A stretch of 64,000 nt of DNA from Sarcophilus harrisii (taxonomy: Eukaryota > Chordata > Mammalia > Dasyuromorphia > Dasyuridae), in the NCBI RefSeq assembly GCF_902635505.1, contig NC_045429.1, forward strand, positions 426,277,669 to 426,341,668, given 5' to 3'. Every line of letters starts with the position of its first letter. The stretch's first letter is position 1. The position numbers and the translations under genes were made by a program. A model generated the notes under the pieces. That model was given only the letters and a program-made list of their open reading frames with translations. It was not told the origin of the DNA and ran no database searches. Positions 1 to 10,764 of the stretch are shown piece after piece.

Positions 1-360
1 CAGGGTCGCAGCGCACTGCATTTCTGGGGCAGATTACACCTACAGCAGTCGAGGAGTTGGATAGCTTTTCCTCACTAACCTCCTGATTCGTGATGAATGT
101 GGGAACGTGTGCACAGGGAAGAATTGCACATGCTGAACCTGTCGTGGATTATTTGCTGTCCAAGGGAGGGAGAAACAATTCGGGACAAGGTTTTGGCGAG
201 GATGGATGTTGGAAACTTGGCACATGTTTTAGAAACGAAGATCTCCTGATTTCATAACTTCCTTATATTAGACGAAACTCAAACAAATATTAACATGTCC
301 TCTATTCGTAGATGATAGATGATAGCGTCTTGCAATAGCCACGAGAGGTGCCTTTTGTAG
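1..360. promoter_or_regulatory. CpG-enriched left edge, possible shore of the PRUNE1 promoter island
   Basis: About 13 CpG dinucleotides occur in the first 360 bases, against almost none in the following kilobases. No exon is recognised here: the first coding exon of PRUNE1, which should encode about 13 residues, is not found. CpG density falling away from the left edge is what one expects just downstream of a CpG-island promoter, so the PRUNE1 start is probably a short distance left of the window. This is inference from base composition and gene order. Confidence 0.3.
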
Positions 361-821
361 GTTCAACCATTTATCCTTTTTTGAAATAAATTTTATTGCC
401 ATCTTTTTGCTTATTGCCACACCGGAATTTCTAGCATCCCTCTTCCACCCTTTCCCAGTTATTCCATATAGGAATTATTGTTACAAAGAAAAAAAGAGAG
501 AAAAAACCCAGCAAAACCAATCAATACATTGGAAAAGTCTGAAGATCTATGCAATATTCTATACCTGTGGCCTTCTACTTGTGCAGAGGAATAGTATGGG
601 AGGGAGTCTTTTCTTTGGTGCCATCCTTATGCTTTGTAATTTTGCAAAATTTACTTTTGATCATTTTGTGATGATTCTTTCATGTACATGTTTTCTTGAC
701 CCTGCTTGCTTTACTCTGCATCAGGTCCTATAAAACTTTTCAGGCTCTTCTCTGTAGTCGTCATAGTCTTTTTTTGCTTACAGCTTAGTAATATCCCATT
801 ACATTCTTTTTGTTTTTGCAA

Positions 822-945
822 AGTAGTTGGGGTGAAATGACTTGGCACAGCTAGGAAGTGGCTAAATATCTGAAGCCAGATTTTAAACTCAGGTGCTTCT
901 GGCTATAGGGCTGGTGCTTTATCCATTGCACCATTTAATTGCCTC
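822..945 (-). mobile_element. Marsupial tRNA-derived SINE, diverged
   Basis: Reverse complement of the SINE type seen better at 61307. The recognisable parts are the cacagctaggaagtg block, the gaagccagattttaaactcaggt block and the atccattgcacc block that corresponds to the A-box side. Diverged and lacking a clear target-site duplication. Confidence 0.7.
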
Positions 946-1120
946 ACCATTAAATTCTTGTGCCTTGGTGTGTTTAGACTCAGTTAATGGGCATCTATTT
1001 TGCTTCTAATTCTTTTCAATCATTTATTCTTTAACTTAGGGTAACTGAAGAACTTGTTTCAGAAGTAGGGACAAATATTAAACATTATATTTTAATTGTT
1101 AAATTAAAATTTTTTCTTAC

Positions 1121-1568
1121 TCAACCAAATCATTTCCAATGGAGCAGTAATGAACTGAACCAACTATGCCCAGAGAAAGAACTCTGGGAGATGACTAAAA
1201 ACCATTACATTGAATTCCCAATCCCTATATTTATGCCCACCTGCATGTTTGATTTCCTTCACAAGCTAATTGTACAATATTTCAGAGTCTGATTCTTTTT
1301 GTACAGCAAAATAATGTTTTGGTCATGTATACTTATTGTGTATCTAATTTATATTTTAATGTATTTAACATCTACTGGTCATCCTGCCATCTAGGGGAGG
1401 GGGTGGGGGGTAAGAGGTGAAAAATTGGAACAAGAGGTTTGGCAATTGTTAATGCTGTAAAGTTACCCATGCATATAACCTGTAAATAAAAGGCTATTAA
1501 ATTAAAAAAAAAAAAAAAAAACCTGTAGATCGAGAAAACAGCCATCTAGAGAATGAAGAAAAAAAAAA
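1121..1568 (+). mobile_element. Young 5'-truncated L1 with a 37-bp 3' transduction
   Basis: 1121-1503 is the 3'UTR of a marsupial L1 family whose tail reads tgtaaataaaaggctatt. It is nearly identical to the copy at 38323. A first poly(A) lies at 1504-1521, then 37 bases of unrelated sequence (1522-1558), then a second poly(A) to 1568. The insertion is bracketed by a 15-base duplication (1106-1120, and about 1565-1580, one T longer in its T run). This is the layout of an L1 transcript that read through its own poly(A) signal. Confidence 0.75.
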
Positions 1569-2019
1569 TTTTTTTCTTACATCTAATATACATTAAATAT
1601 ATTAATAGGTAACATATTAATTCTATTACATATAGAATTAATATTTAACTTTTAAAACCAGTTGTGTGAAGCTTTTCCTTAAACAAAATTCAAGACATAC
1701 TTGGGCTCTTCTACCTCTAAAATTCTATAGTTCATATTATGTATAAGAAAAAAAGTGTTTTAGCAATTAAAATGTTGATCATAATGATGTTTAATAATCA
1801 ATCTTGGAGAAATAGATACCCAACTTTTACTGATTGGATCAGGGATGAAGAAAGGAAATGGACATGAAATTTTAGTTGCAGGTTAGAACCTCTTTTTCTG
1901 CAACATACAGCCTTAGACTATAAATTTTAAGAGTGTTGCCAAGAATACTGTAGCCTCCAAAACCAATGCACCTTTGTGATTTTTAATTGTATTTAGATGG
2001 ACTAAAAGGACAACTCATG

Positions 2020-2490
2020 TCCAACTGAGGTCATCCAGGATGGTGAAGGGCCTTGAGACCAAGACATGAGGATCAGTTGAACTGGGCATATTTAGCCTAA
2101 AGAAAAGAAGGTTTGATGAATACTGAAGACTATCTTTACATCTATTTAGAAAATAAAATACTTATAAATTTAGGGAGGGGTGGAAATTGGGGGAGTTGGG
2201 GGGCAGGGAAGCAATAGTAATGTGTGTATGAGATATAATAGCTATCTTCGAATATTTGAGAGTTTGTGGAGAAGGTATTAGACTTGTTTTATTTAACTCA
2301 CTGCCACTCCACCTCCTCCAAATAGCATAACCAGAAACAATGGTGTAAGTTGCAAAGGGGTCATTTTATAACAACCTTAGCTATTAAATGGAATGGGTTG
2401 ACTCGATATACTCCTTAGAGAGGGTTCAAGTAGAGGTTTCTTTTATATATGGTTTGGACTAAATGTTCAGTTCTCAGATTGCTTTAACTA
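2020..2490 (+). mobile_element. CR1 LINE, 3' end
   Basis: Matches the conserved CR1 3' section: gatggtgaagggccttgaga near 2040, then the attagacttgtt block near 2277 and a degenerate copy of the terminal block near 2420. An insertion of unclear origin sits at about 2125-2225. CR1 copies this recognisable are usual in marsupials and birds but not in placental mammals. Confidence 0.7.
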
Positions 2491-3690
2491 AGGATCATTA
2501 AATCCATTAAATTCAACAAACATTTGTATATAAAATATTACTCTTTCTCTTCAGCAGGAGGGATGAAGCAATGGTAATGTAGGAATATATGAAAGGAATA
2601 GTAGCAGAAGCATATAACTCACACCAGAAACAGTAAATGAGGACAAAGATTCATGTTCAGTAAAGTGTACGACTACCAATAAAAATTGGAATTGCTTAGG
2701 GTAGCTATCTGATAAGCCAACCAAGTCTTCTTTTAACATATTTTTAGCTTTTGTACAGAAGAATGTTCTCTAACTTTTGTCACAGTGGTATAGGATGACC
2801 TATTTAAAGGGAATTCTGTTGGACAAATTGGCCCATATAAATTTGTCCTTTGCTGTTCTAGGGCCGATGGCCAACATGAATATACATTTTCTTGTCTTCA
2901 GAATTGAGCCTAATCCAGGAGGTAAATAGGATGACTGCTCAACAATCTATGAAGTTTATTTTTCAAGGGTTAGATTGGAATCAACAATCACCTGCTGTCC
3001 CTGAAAACTGTCTAATGGCCTAATATCATTGAAATTTGCCTGATCTGCTTTGTTATGGTGCTCTGTTTTCTTGTTTATTTTTTTATCACCACTGAATACT
3101 GTAATATAAAGTATGTATCAAACAGACTAAGATTTTGGAATTTGGGCTTCAGCTGTTGTACTCCATGGGTGATGATCAGCGACACAGAGACAAAGCAGCC
3201 AAGGTTCTGCCTTGTAGGTCATTTTAAAAAAGGAAAAAATATCTTATTTACTCATGGCTCTTGGATTCCATTTCTTCCATCAGAAGCTCAGGTTTCCACA
3301 TTGCTACTAAGCATGGCTATATTTGACCTGAACACTCTCTCCTAATCAGAAAATTTAGGGTGTTGCCCAGTTTAAGCTGCTTTCAGTTTATGAGGAATGG
3401 GGGTGGGGATTGAGAACTACACCTGTTATTCATACTCTTTTCTCTCTAAGCCTGGGCCACCTTCCCCAGCCTGATTGTGGGCTTGAGAGTGTCCTTTGCT
3501 TTCTAATTTAATTGGCAATAATCCTGTGTTTCTGCAGATTAGATTTCTTCTATTGGTCTCCCTTGGTCATTTTCTTGATTCAACTTTCTCACTTTATCTC
3601 AGTCTGCTCTTTTGTGATAATCTTATGCCTGCTTGAGGATCTATTCTTATATCATCATACTGCTGGCCATCCTTTGTTGGATGCTTTTCT
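2491..3690. other. Unassigned presumed intronic sequence
   Basis: About 1.2 kb of AT-rich sequence with only short open frames, no splice-flanked conserved exon and no repeat family that I recognise. Confidence 0.4.
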
Positions 3691-3706
3691 TCTATTTGAT
3701 ATTTTA

Positions 3707-5042
3707 TTTTATTATTATTTTTAATTATAATAACTTTTTATTGACAGAACCCATGCCAGGGTAATTTTTTACAACATCATCCCTTGCACTCACTTCTGTT
3801 CCGATTTTTCCCCTCTCTCCCTCCACCCCCTCCCCTAGATGGCAAGCAGTCCTATATATGTTAAATAGGTCGCAGTATATCCTAGATACAATATATGTGT
3901 GCAGAACCAGTTTTTTTTTTTTTTATAGGAACTTTAATGGGAAATTATTTACTTTATTAGGGTAGTTTAAATTAGATGAAGTAGTTTTATTAATTTTAGA
4001 AGAATTTCTTACTCCATATGCTTTTAGTAACACTAAATATGTGAGTTATTAAATGAGTTGAGTGATGTTTTTCCTCCCTTTCTTGACTTCCACATTGTTT
4101 AATTTTCTTTCTTTTTTTTTTTCTTTTTTATTTAATAGCCTTTTATTTACAGGATATATACATGGGTAACTTTACAGCATTAACAATTGCCAAACCTCTT
4201 AGAACCAGTTTTCTTGTTGCACAGGGAGAATTGGATTCAGAAGGTAAAAATAACCAGGGAAGAAAAACAAAAATGCAAACAGTTTACATTCATTTCCCAG
4301 TGTTCTTTCTTTGGGGTGTAGCTGCTTCTGTCCATCCTTGATCAATTGAAACTGAGTTAGGTCTCTTTGTCAAAGAAATCCACTTCCATCAGAATACATC
4401 CTCATACAGTACTGTTGTTGAAGTGTATAATGATCTGGTTCTGCTCATTTCACTTAGCATCAGTTTATGTAAGTCTCTCCAGGCCTCTCTGTATTTATCC
4501 TGCTGCGCATTTCTTACAGAACAATAATATTCATATACCACAATTTATTCAGCCATTCTCCAATTGATGGGCATCCATTCATTTTCCAGTTTCTGGCCAC
4601 TACAAACAGGGCTGCCACAAACATTTTGGCACATACAGGTCCCTTTCCCTTCTTTAGTATCTCTTTGGGGTATAAGCCCAGTAGTAGCACTGCTGGGTCA
4701 AAGATGTGCAGTTTGATAACTTTTGGGGCATAATTCCAGATTGCTCTCCAGAATGGTTGTATTCGTTCACAACTCCACCAACAATGCATCAGTGTCCCAG
4801 TTTTCCCGCATCCCCTCCAACATTCATCATTATTTTTTCCTGTCATCTTAGCCAATCTGACAGGTGTGTAGTGGTATCTCAGAGTTGTCTTAATTTGCAT
4901 TTCTCTGATTAATAGTGATTTGGAACACTTTCATATGAGTGGTAATAGTTTCAATTTCATCATCTGAAAATTGTCTGTTCCTGTCCTTTGACCATTTATC
5001 AATTGGAGAATGGCTTGATTTCTTATAAATTAGAGTCAATTC
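3707..5042 (-). mobile_element. 5'-truncated L1 with a second L1 nested inside it
   Basis: A marsupial L1 on the - strand. The 3' end is at 3707-3902 and the body resumes at 4213-5042, where the C terminus of ORF2 is readable on the - strand (motifs [17 protein letters not shown] and [15 protein letters not shown]). A perfect 16-base target-site duplication flanks it at 3691-3706 and 5043-5058. The gap 3915-4200 is a younger nested insertion. It is truncated and cannot encode full ORF2. Confidence 0.85.
3915..4200 (-). mobile_element. Nested L1 tail with a 183-bp 3' transduction
   Basis: Flanked by a perfect 12-base duplication (agaaccagtttt at 3903-3914 and 4201-4212). Read on the - strand it holds about 70 bases of L1 3' tail (4200-4130), a poly(A) tract (4129-4106), about 183 bases that are not L1 (4108-3925), and a final poly(A). 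Poly(A) signals on the - strand at 3933-3938 (ATTAAA) and 3953-3958 (AATAAA) lie just before the final tract. The tail belongs to the same L1 family as 1121 and 41221. Confidence 0.8.
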
Positions 5043-5109
5043 TCTATTTGATATTTTAAAAAGCTGAGTGATCACTGTGGCATAGGGTGGTCAAGAATGA
5101 CTTCAAAAC

Positions 5110-6440
5110 AGGAGAATGAGATTGAAAGGCCAGCCTGTGCTGGACTCTGAGGATCCAAAGACAAATAAACATGAAACAGGCCTTGCTTTCAAAGAGTTTA
5201 TCTTCAACTCGACAGTTTTAAGTACAAACACAAATTAGTAAGCACATGGAAAATTGAGGAAGAAACACTTTGTCATCCCCCGGAAGGCATTTTAGAAAAG
5301 GTGATTCTTAAGCCGAGTCCTGAAGGAGAAGAATTCTGAGAAGTAAAGATACTCGTGTATGTGTTGCAGTCAAAACTAGTAATTATTGATTAGACTATGT
5401 CAGCACTATACTAGATGCTAGGGAAAGAAATTCAATTTAGCTGGTTCTTGCTCTTAAGGAGTTTTATATTCCCTGGGAAATATATGTTTACAGATAATTA
5501 ATGCAGACTGTGTATGCAATAAATGCATTACAGTTGGGGGATAGGGCACTAATAATTGGGGAATGAGTAACAGACCTCTTAAATTAGGTGCTTTTGAACT
5601 GTCTTGAAAGGAATTTAGGTGTTTACTTATATATACACTTATATGTGTATTGTTGCCTTCCCCTTTACAATGTAAGTTTCTTGAGATCAAGAATTGTTTT
5701 ATGTTGTCTTTGGGGATTTCTGGTACATAGCACATAGTAGATACTTAAATGATTGTTGATTGTTTAAAGAGGCAGAGATGTGGAGGGAAAGAATTCCTAA
5801 CAGGGGGAATGAGAAGGGTGGTGTAGCCTGTACAAAGGTAAAAATGTGGGAAATTTTGTGTCGAATTTACAGAGCAGTGTTAGCCACTTTGGATAGAGAG
5901 TAGAATATGTGAGGACGATTAATTTGTGTTCGATCTGGAAAGCCTACTGGAACCAGATCATGAAGGGCTTAAAATGCTAAATGAAGGAGTTAATATATAT
6001 TTTATCTGAAATGCAATGTGGAGCCATTGAAGCCTCTTAGGCAGGGGAATGACCTTGATTTGTGCTTTAGGAATTCCAATTTAGCAACTCTGTGGAGAAT
6101 GGAGTTGGACCCATTAGAAGGCTGCTAAAATAATTGGGACCCAGGGTGATGACCTTGTCCTGGAATCATTATGATGTGAAGAGAGTAAAGGGAACAAATG
6201 AGAAAAATGTTAAGAAGGCAGAATTGACAAGGCTTAGCAACTGATGGGTTATATGAAGTAAATGAATAAAGAGTTGAGTTTGACTACATTTTGGACTTGG
6301 GTGACTTGAAGAATTGTAGTGTTGTCAAAAGAAATAGAGAAATTAGAAGCGGGGCTATAATGAATTCTGTTTGGGATATATTGAGTTTGAGAAACCTAAG
6401 GGACTCTAGCTAGAGTTGTCCTGCAAATTTTTGGAAGTAT
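5110..6440 (-). mobile_element. L3 (CR1-clade) LINE copies, two 3' ends
   Basis: 5110-5345 and 5395-6440 both read, on the - strand, as the 3' half of the L3 element found better preserved at 19145. Shared blocks include the antisense of the end-of-RT region, the catgaagggctt... block near 5958 and the ggacttgg...gacttg block near 6290. A short + strand L3-type tail (about 5655-5757) interrupts the second copy. Confidence 0.6.
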
Positions 6441-6448
6441 AGGACTAA

Positions 6449-6590
6449 CGGGCAACTAAATGGTGCAGTGGATAGAGCACCAGCCCTGGAGTCGGGAGGA
6501 TCTGAGTTCAAATATGACCTCAGACACAACACAACACTGTGTGTTCTTGGACAAATCACAACCCTAATTGCCTCTTTAAAAAGGGGGGAA
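6449..6590 (+). mobile_element. Marsupial tRNA-derived SINE
   Basis: Begins gggcaactaaatggtgcag and contains the tRNA-like ggatagagcaccagccctgg and gagttcaaat (B-box like) blocks, ending in aattgcctctttaaaaa. Confidence 0.85.
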
Positions 6591-6683
6591 ATGATAAGAT
6601 AAAAAAGACAGTGTAGGACAGGAGCTCTGAAAGAGGCTGAGGTCTAGATAGATATATTTTGAGGGGATTAATCTGAGATACCA

Positions 6684-6806
6684 CTGCTGATTTCTCTACT
6701 GGTGGAGTTATGAATTAGTTCAGCCGTTAGAGAAATCAATGTGAAATTATGCAAGAGAAGTTAATAAATGTTCATGCCTTTTGATGTAGAAATAGATGTA
6801 CTATTG
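6684..6806 (+). repeat. 123-bp duplicated L1 segment, copy A
   Basis: Matches 7568-7690 with four differences in 123 bases. The sequence derives from the L1 ORF2/3' region (ctactggtggagttatgaa). Copy B sits in continuous L1 context and copy A does not, so A is the likely derived copy. Confidence 0.8.
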
Positions 6807-6829
6807 AAATGGTAGTTGAATCCTTGGGA

Positions 6830-7110
6830 ATGCTTGCCCTCCACTCCAACTACAGGTCTCCCTGGCTTCTTTTAAGTCCCAAAGAGTTATAAAGAAGCCT
6901 TTCCCAACCCCTCTTAATTTTATTGTCTTTCTTAATTTTGTACCCATTTGTCTTTACATAGCTTGTTTGTACATATTTGTTTGCGTCTCTCCTATTAGAC
7001 TGTGAGCTCTTTAAGGGTAAGGACTGTCATTTGCTTCTTTTTGTATCCCCAGCACTTAGCATAGTGCCTGACATAATAGGCATTTAATAAATATTTATTG
7101 AATGACTAAA
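6830..7110 (+). mobile_element. L3-type LINE 3' tail
   Basis: Ends with the common block gactgtgagctctttaaggg ... tatccccagcacttagcata ... aataaatatttattgaatgac, the terminal segment of L3 elements. It repeats in poorer form at 8080, 30200 and 48240. Confidence 0.65.
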
Positions 7111-7269
7111 AATAAAAGGAGGGAATGAAATATTGAGCTCTGGAACAACTAGTAATTCGTTCTCTTTGGCTGGAACCTCACATTTGAAAAGAATAATATA
7201 AGACTTGAAAGGCAGATAGAACAGTGCTTCATTAATAAAAAGAAAAGATGAATTTAGAGGAGAGAAAAC

Positions 7270-7860
7270 TATATTATATTTGTACTAAGTACTTTTGGTA
7301 AAAGTCCAACCCTATAATTTTTATAGAATTGGCACAAATATATAAGGTCAAAAGGTGTTTTCCAATAGAAAAATGGTCAAAAGATAAGAATGGCTTTTAG
7401 AAGAAATATAAACTATCAATTACCACTTGAAAAAATATTTGAAATGACTGGTAAACAGATAAATATATATTAAAATAATCCTGATATGTGCTACATCATA
7501 TCCCTCAAATTGTCAAAGATACCAAAAGATAGGCAAATTCCTCTTGGATGGCTGTCTTCCCACAGGCCTGCTGATTTCTCTACTGGGGGAGTTATGAATT
7601 AGTTCAGCCGGTACAGAAATCAATGTGAAATTATGCAAGAGAAGTTAATAAATGTTCATGCCTTTTGATGTAGCAATAGATGTACTATTGGAACATACCC
7701 CACCCAGGTTACTGACATTAAGGTGTAAGTATGTGTAGGAATATTCAGTTATTGTTAGTGATGACCAAAAACTGGAAACAAAATATGTTCCCAACAATTG
7801 GTTAACAGATAGATTAGTTGATGTAACTTTAATAGAGAAAGTAACTGATATAGTGGTTAA
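7270..7860 (+). mobile_element. Old L1 fragment, including duplicated segment copy B
   Basis: Degenerate L1 ORF2 3' region: the block near 7365 resembles ccaatagaaaaatggtcaaa, and near 7760 gaccaaaaactggaaac. Copy B of the local duplication is 7568-7690. Confidence 0.65.
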
Positions 7861-8400
7861 TTTTCTAGAATTGGAATCGGGAAGACCTGGGTTCAAATTC
7901 TACCTATAACACAATCTTCCAATTCCATTCCTAAGCTTGGACTTTTGCACCTCTGTCATCAAACTGACTCTGAAGTTAACTTTGACTTTGTGACCCTCTC
8001 CTTTGGTCAGAGAATCACTGTCAGGTACCCATTTCATCTGTACCCATGTCATCTGTCTTTAATTCACTTCTTTGCATTTTTCCACCTAGCAGCTTTGCCC
8101 CATGTGATTGCCCTCCTTCCTTTATGTGTTGCCTATTAAAATGTAAGCTCCCTGAGGGCTGGGTTTATCTTTTTTGCTTGTATCTATCTATATTCCTAGT
8201 TCCTAACAGCACATGCTATATGGTAAGTGATATTAAAATGGTTTAATTAAATAGTTATGTAGCTATCTACTAATTGACCCTGGGTAAATCATTTAATCTA
8301 AGTTTCATTGCCCTCATTTATAAAAAGGAAAGAACACATGTAGCATCTCATAAAATTGAAGCGGAAATGAGATAATTATGTAAGTAACCTTGTACGTTTT
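7838..8400 (+). mobile_element. MIR SINE split by an L3 tail
   Basis: 7838-7920 is the tRNA-derived half of a MIR (tagtggttaa ... gacctgggttcaaattc). 8265-8400 is the rest (accctgggtaaatcatttaa ... tgagataatt). Between them, about 7921-8262, lies other sequence ending in an L3-type tail (tgtaagctccctgagggc), which is therefore the younger insertion. Confidence 0.6.
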
Positions 8401-8744
8401 AATGCCATATGTAAATCTTTATTACTGTGTGATAAGGAATTATAAATATCAAGGTACAGAGAAAAAATAGGAGTATGAAGGGGTAGAATATAAATAAAGG
8501 AGACCCAAAAGTGAATGCAAGTGAATGCAACAACATAACTCAACAGGGAGTTAACAAAAATGGTCCAATAAAACATTGTTAATAAGTCCAAAGGTAAAGG
8601 GATTTATCCTTTTAACAAGTCAGTACACTGTTTTTGGTTGTTTAGTGGGAGGTATTTGGGGAAAACATTTGTTGTGTCATGCACAGAAGAGGTAAAAATG
8701 TGTCAGTCTTCCCCTCTCCCACCCCTTCCACTCCCATAGTAGGT

Positions 8745-9640
8745 AGGTGTGAGCCAGTTATAGAAAACCTTAAATGCCAAGCTGAGAAGTTAGCGTTTAT
8801 TCTATTAGCAATGGAAAACCACTGGAAGTTTTAGAGCAAAAAAGTGCCTTAAGATTATTCTAGCTTTGGAGGCAGCTAAATGGTGCAGTGGACTGAGCAC
8901 CAGCCCTGAAGTCAGGAGGACCTGAGTTCAAATCTGCTCTCAGACACTTAACACTACCTAGCTTCCCAGTGACCCTGGGCAAGTCACTTAACCCCAAGAA
9001 CCTCAGTTTAAAAAAAAAAAAAAGACTATTCTAGCTTTGGTTCATATTATTTATCATTATTAAAATATATAGTTTTAAGACTTCTTTCCTGACAATATTA
9101 TGTAATTTTTTAAAGAGTGGGTAGATGGAAGTGTTGTGTGTATGCTACCATACAGCTGGATATGTATTTTGTCTATTCTTTATTGTTATGCTATGTATGT
9201 GTCATAACCAATCTGTTGCCTGTTAGGAACACTTAACAGCCATTCTTACAAATTTATAATGTAAAAAATGATTATTTCAGTAGCCTTATGGAGGATGAAT
9301 TAGAGTGGGGAAGGCCTAGAAAGAGGCAGATTAATGAGAAGGCTATGATTGAAGTGTAGGGAAGTGAGGGCATCTCTGTGAAAGCAGAAAAGGACCCAGG
9401 GAGAAGAGATGTGAAGGAGGTGGAATTAACAGTATTTGACAGTCTATGGATAAAAGATATATGAGGAAGGATAATAAAGAATCACAGATGACTCCAAGGT
9501 TTGGAACCTTTGTGATTAAAAAGATGTTGGGTTTTCGACAGAAATTGGGAATTTTGCAAAGGGTGAATTTGGTTAAGTGGAGGAAAGATGAATTCATTTT
9601 TGGACATATTGAATTTGCAATGCCTTTGGACAATGATTAA
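8745..9640 (-). mobile_element. L3 LINE copy, RT to 3' half
   Basis: On the - strand this is L3 RT-derived sequence. It contains antisense counterparts of the blocks at 19580-19960, such as cagatgactccaaggtttgg near 9485 and the ttttggacatattgaatttg block near 9598. The SINE at 8872 is inserted in it. Confidence 0.65.
8872..9022 (+). mobile_element. Marsupial tRNA-derived SINE nested in L3
   Basis: Reads ggcagctaaatggtgcagtg, then agcaccagccctgaag, gacctgagttcaaatct, gaccctgggcaagtcactta and a poly(A) tail at 9009-9022. The preceding attctagctttgg recurs right after the tail (9028-9040), giving a target-site duplication of about 13 bases. Confidence 0.9.
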
Positions 9641-10764
9641 GGAGATTCCCCAGCAAGCATGTATCATTCTGTCTAGATTTCCTGGCCTTTTAATTCTCTT
9701 TTGTTGCTGTTTTGTCCTATTCTTTTAATGCACATGTTGATGTAATTGTTCTTCATCCTTTAGGGATTCAGCTTCACCTCTAGTACTTGATATTTCATCC
9801 TTGAATTCTATGTAGTCTTCTTTCCAAGCTCATTACTTCAAATCCCAATGATGATGGTGTTAGTGGAGTTTAGTATTGGGTTCTGACTGAGTCTGATTTA
9901 ACTTGCATTGAGGTAGCACTAATCTAAATGAGCTTTTTATAAAGATTTGTACGGAGACCTATGCTCTCTGAGTGCATTTTAATGCTAAATTGTAGATCTC
10001 CTGTCTTTGCCACTTCTTTGTTCCTCTTAACTTCCTTTTTTCAGTTCCAGAACCATATTCTATTCTTGTTTGTCTATCGCCTTTCTCTCTCTAAAGGATA
10101 TCTTATCCCAATATTGCCTTTGCTAGCAAGTTATCTTTGTGGCCACTTACCTTAAGTGCTTTGTTGTCTCTTTAGTCAACATCTGCTGAAGCAGCTCCCT
10201 GGTATCCAGGAAACAAAAAGCTCTCTCTCATACATTAGGGCAGTAGCTAGGAAGTGGGTGAGTAGATAGGGAACTGCCAGGAGGTAGTCTTGTATATTTA
10301 GTTTTCCCACTATATTCAAAAACTGCTCAGTATTTTCAAGGAATATATTTCTCTAAATCCTCCTGCTGCTTGACTGAATAAGATGTGGCTTCAGCTGACT
10401 AGGTGACCTAGGAAGTGCTCTTTTCAAAAAGCATTTGCTAATTGGTAACATATCCAGTACTTTTTGTCCTTTACCCAGAAGGGATATTTCAAACAAACAA
10501 CCAAAAAAAAAAAATCTTTGTATCCAGTGTGCAAATTTTTGTGAAAAGTCATTTCAAACTGGGCACTAACAAAACAACAAAAACACTTAAACTATACATG
10601 ATGTGACTAAATCATCTTGGAAATATTCCTTTTAAGTTTAAAAACTTAGGTTGTGGTCAACTGGGTATGGTCAAAATTTACCACAATTTCTTAAAGGTTA
10701 TTTGAGGTCTTGTAGTTATTAGTGCATTTTTGAATACGTTTTTGTCACCACCCTATTTAAAGTA
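9641..10764. other. Unassigned presumed intronic sequence
   Basis: No conserved exon and no repeat family that I can name with confidence. Composition is like the surrounding intron. Confidence 0.35.

Noticed and set aside
1-20. Start of window resembling the end of PRUNE1 exon 1 (QG-R-SAL-like codons)
   Set aside because: No GT donor follows at the expected place and the reading does not match beyond a few residues. Too short to claim.
4514-5075. Open frames of 60-128 codons on the - strand that look protein-like
   Set aside because: They are the C-terminal part of L1 ORF2 in a truncated L1, not a host gene. The same holds for 18362-18882.
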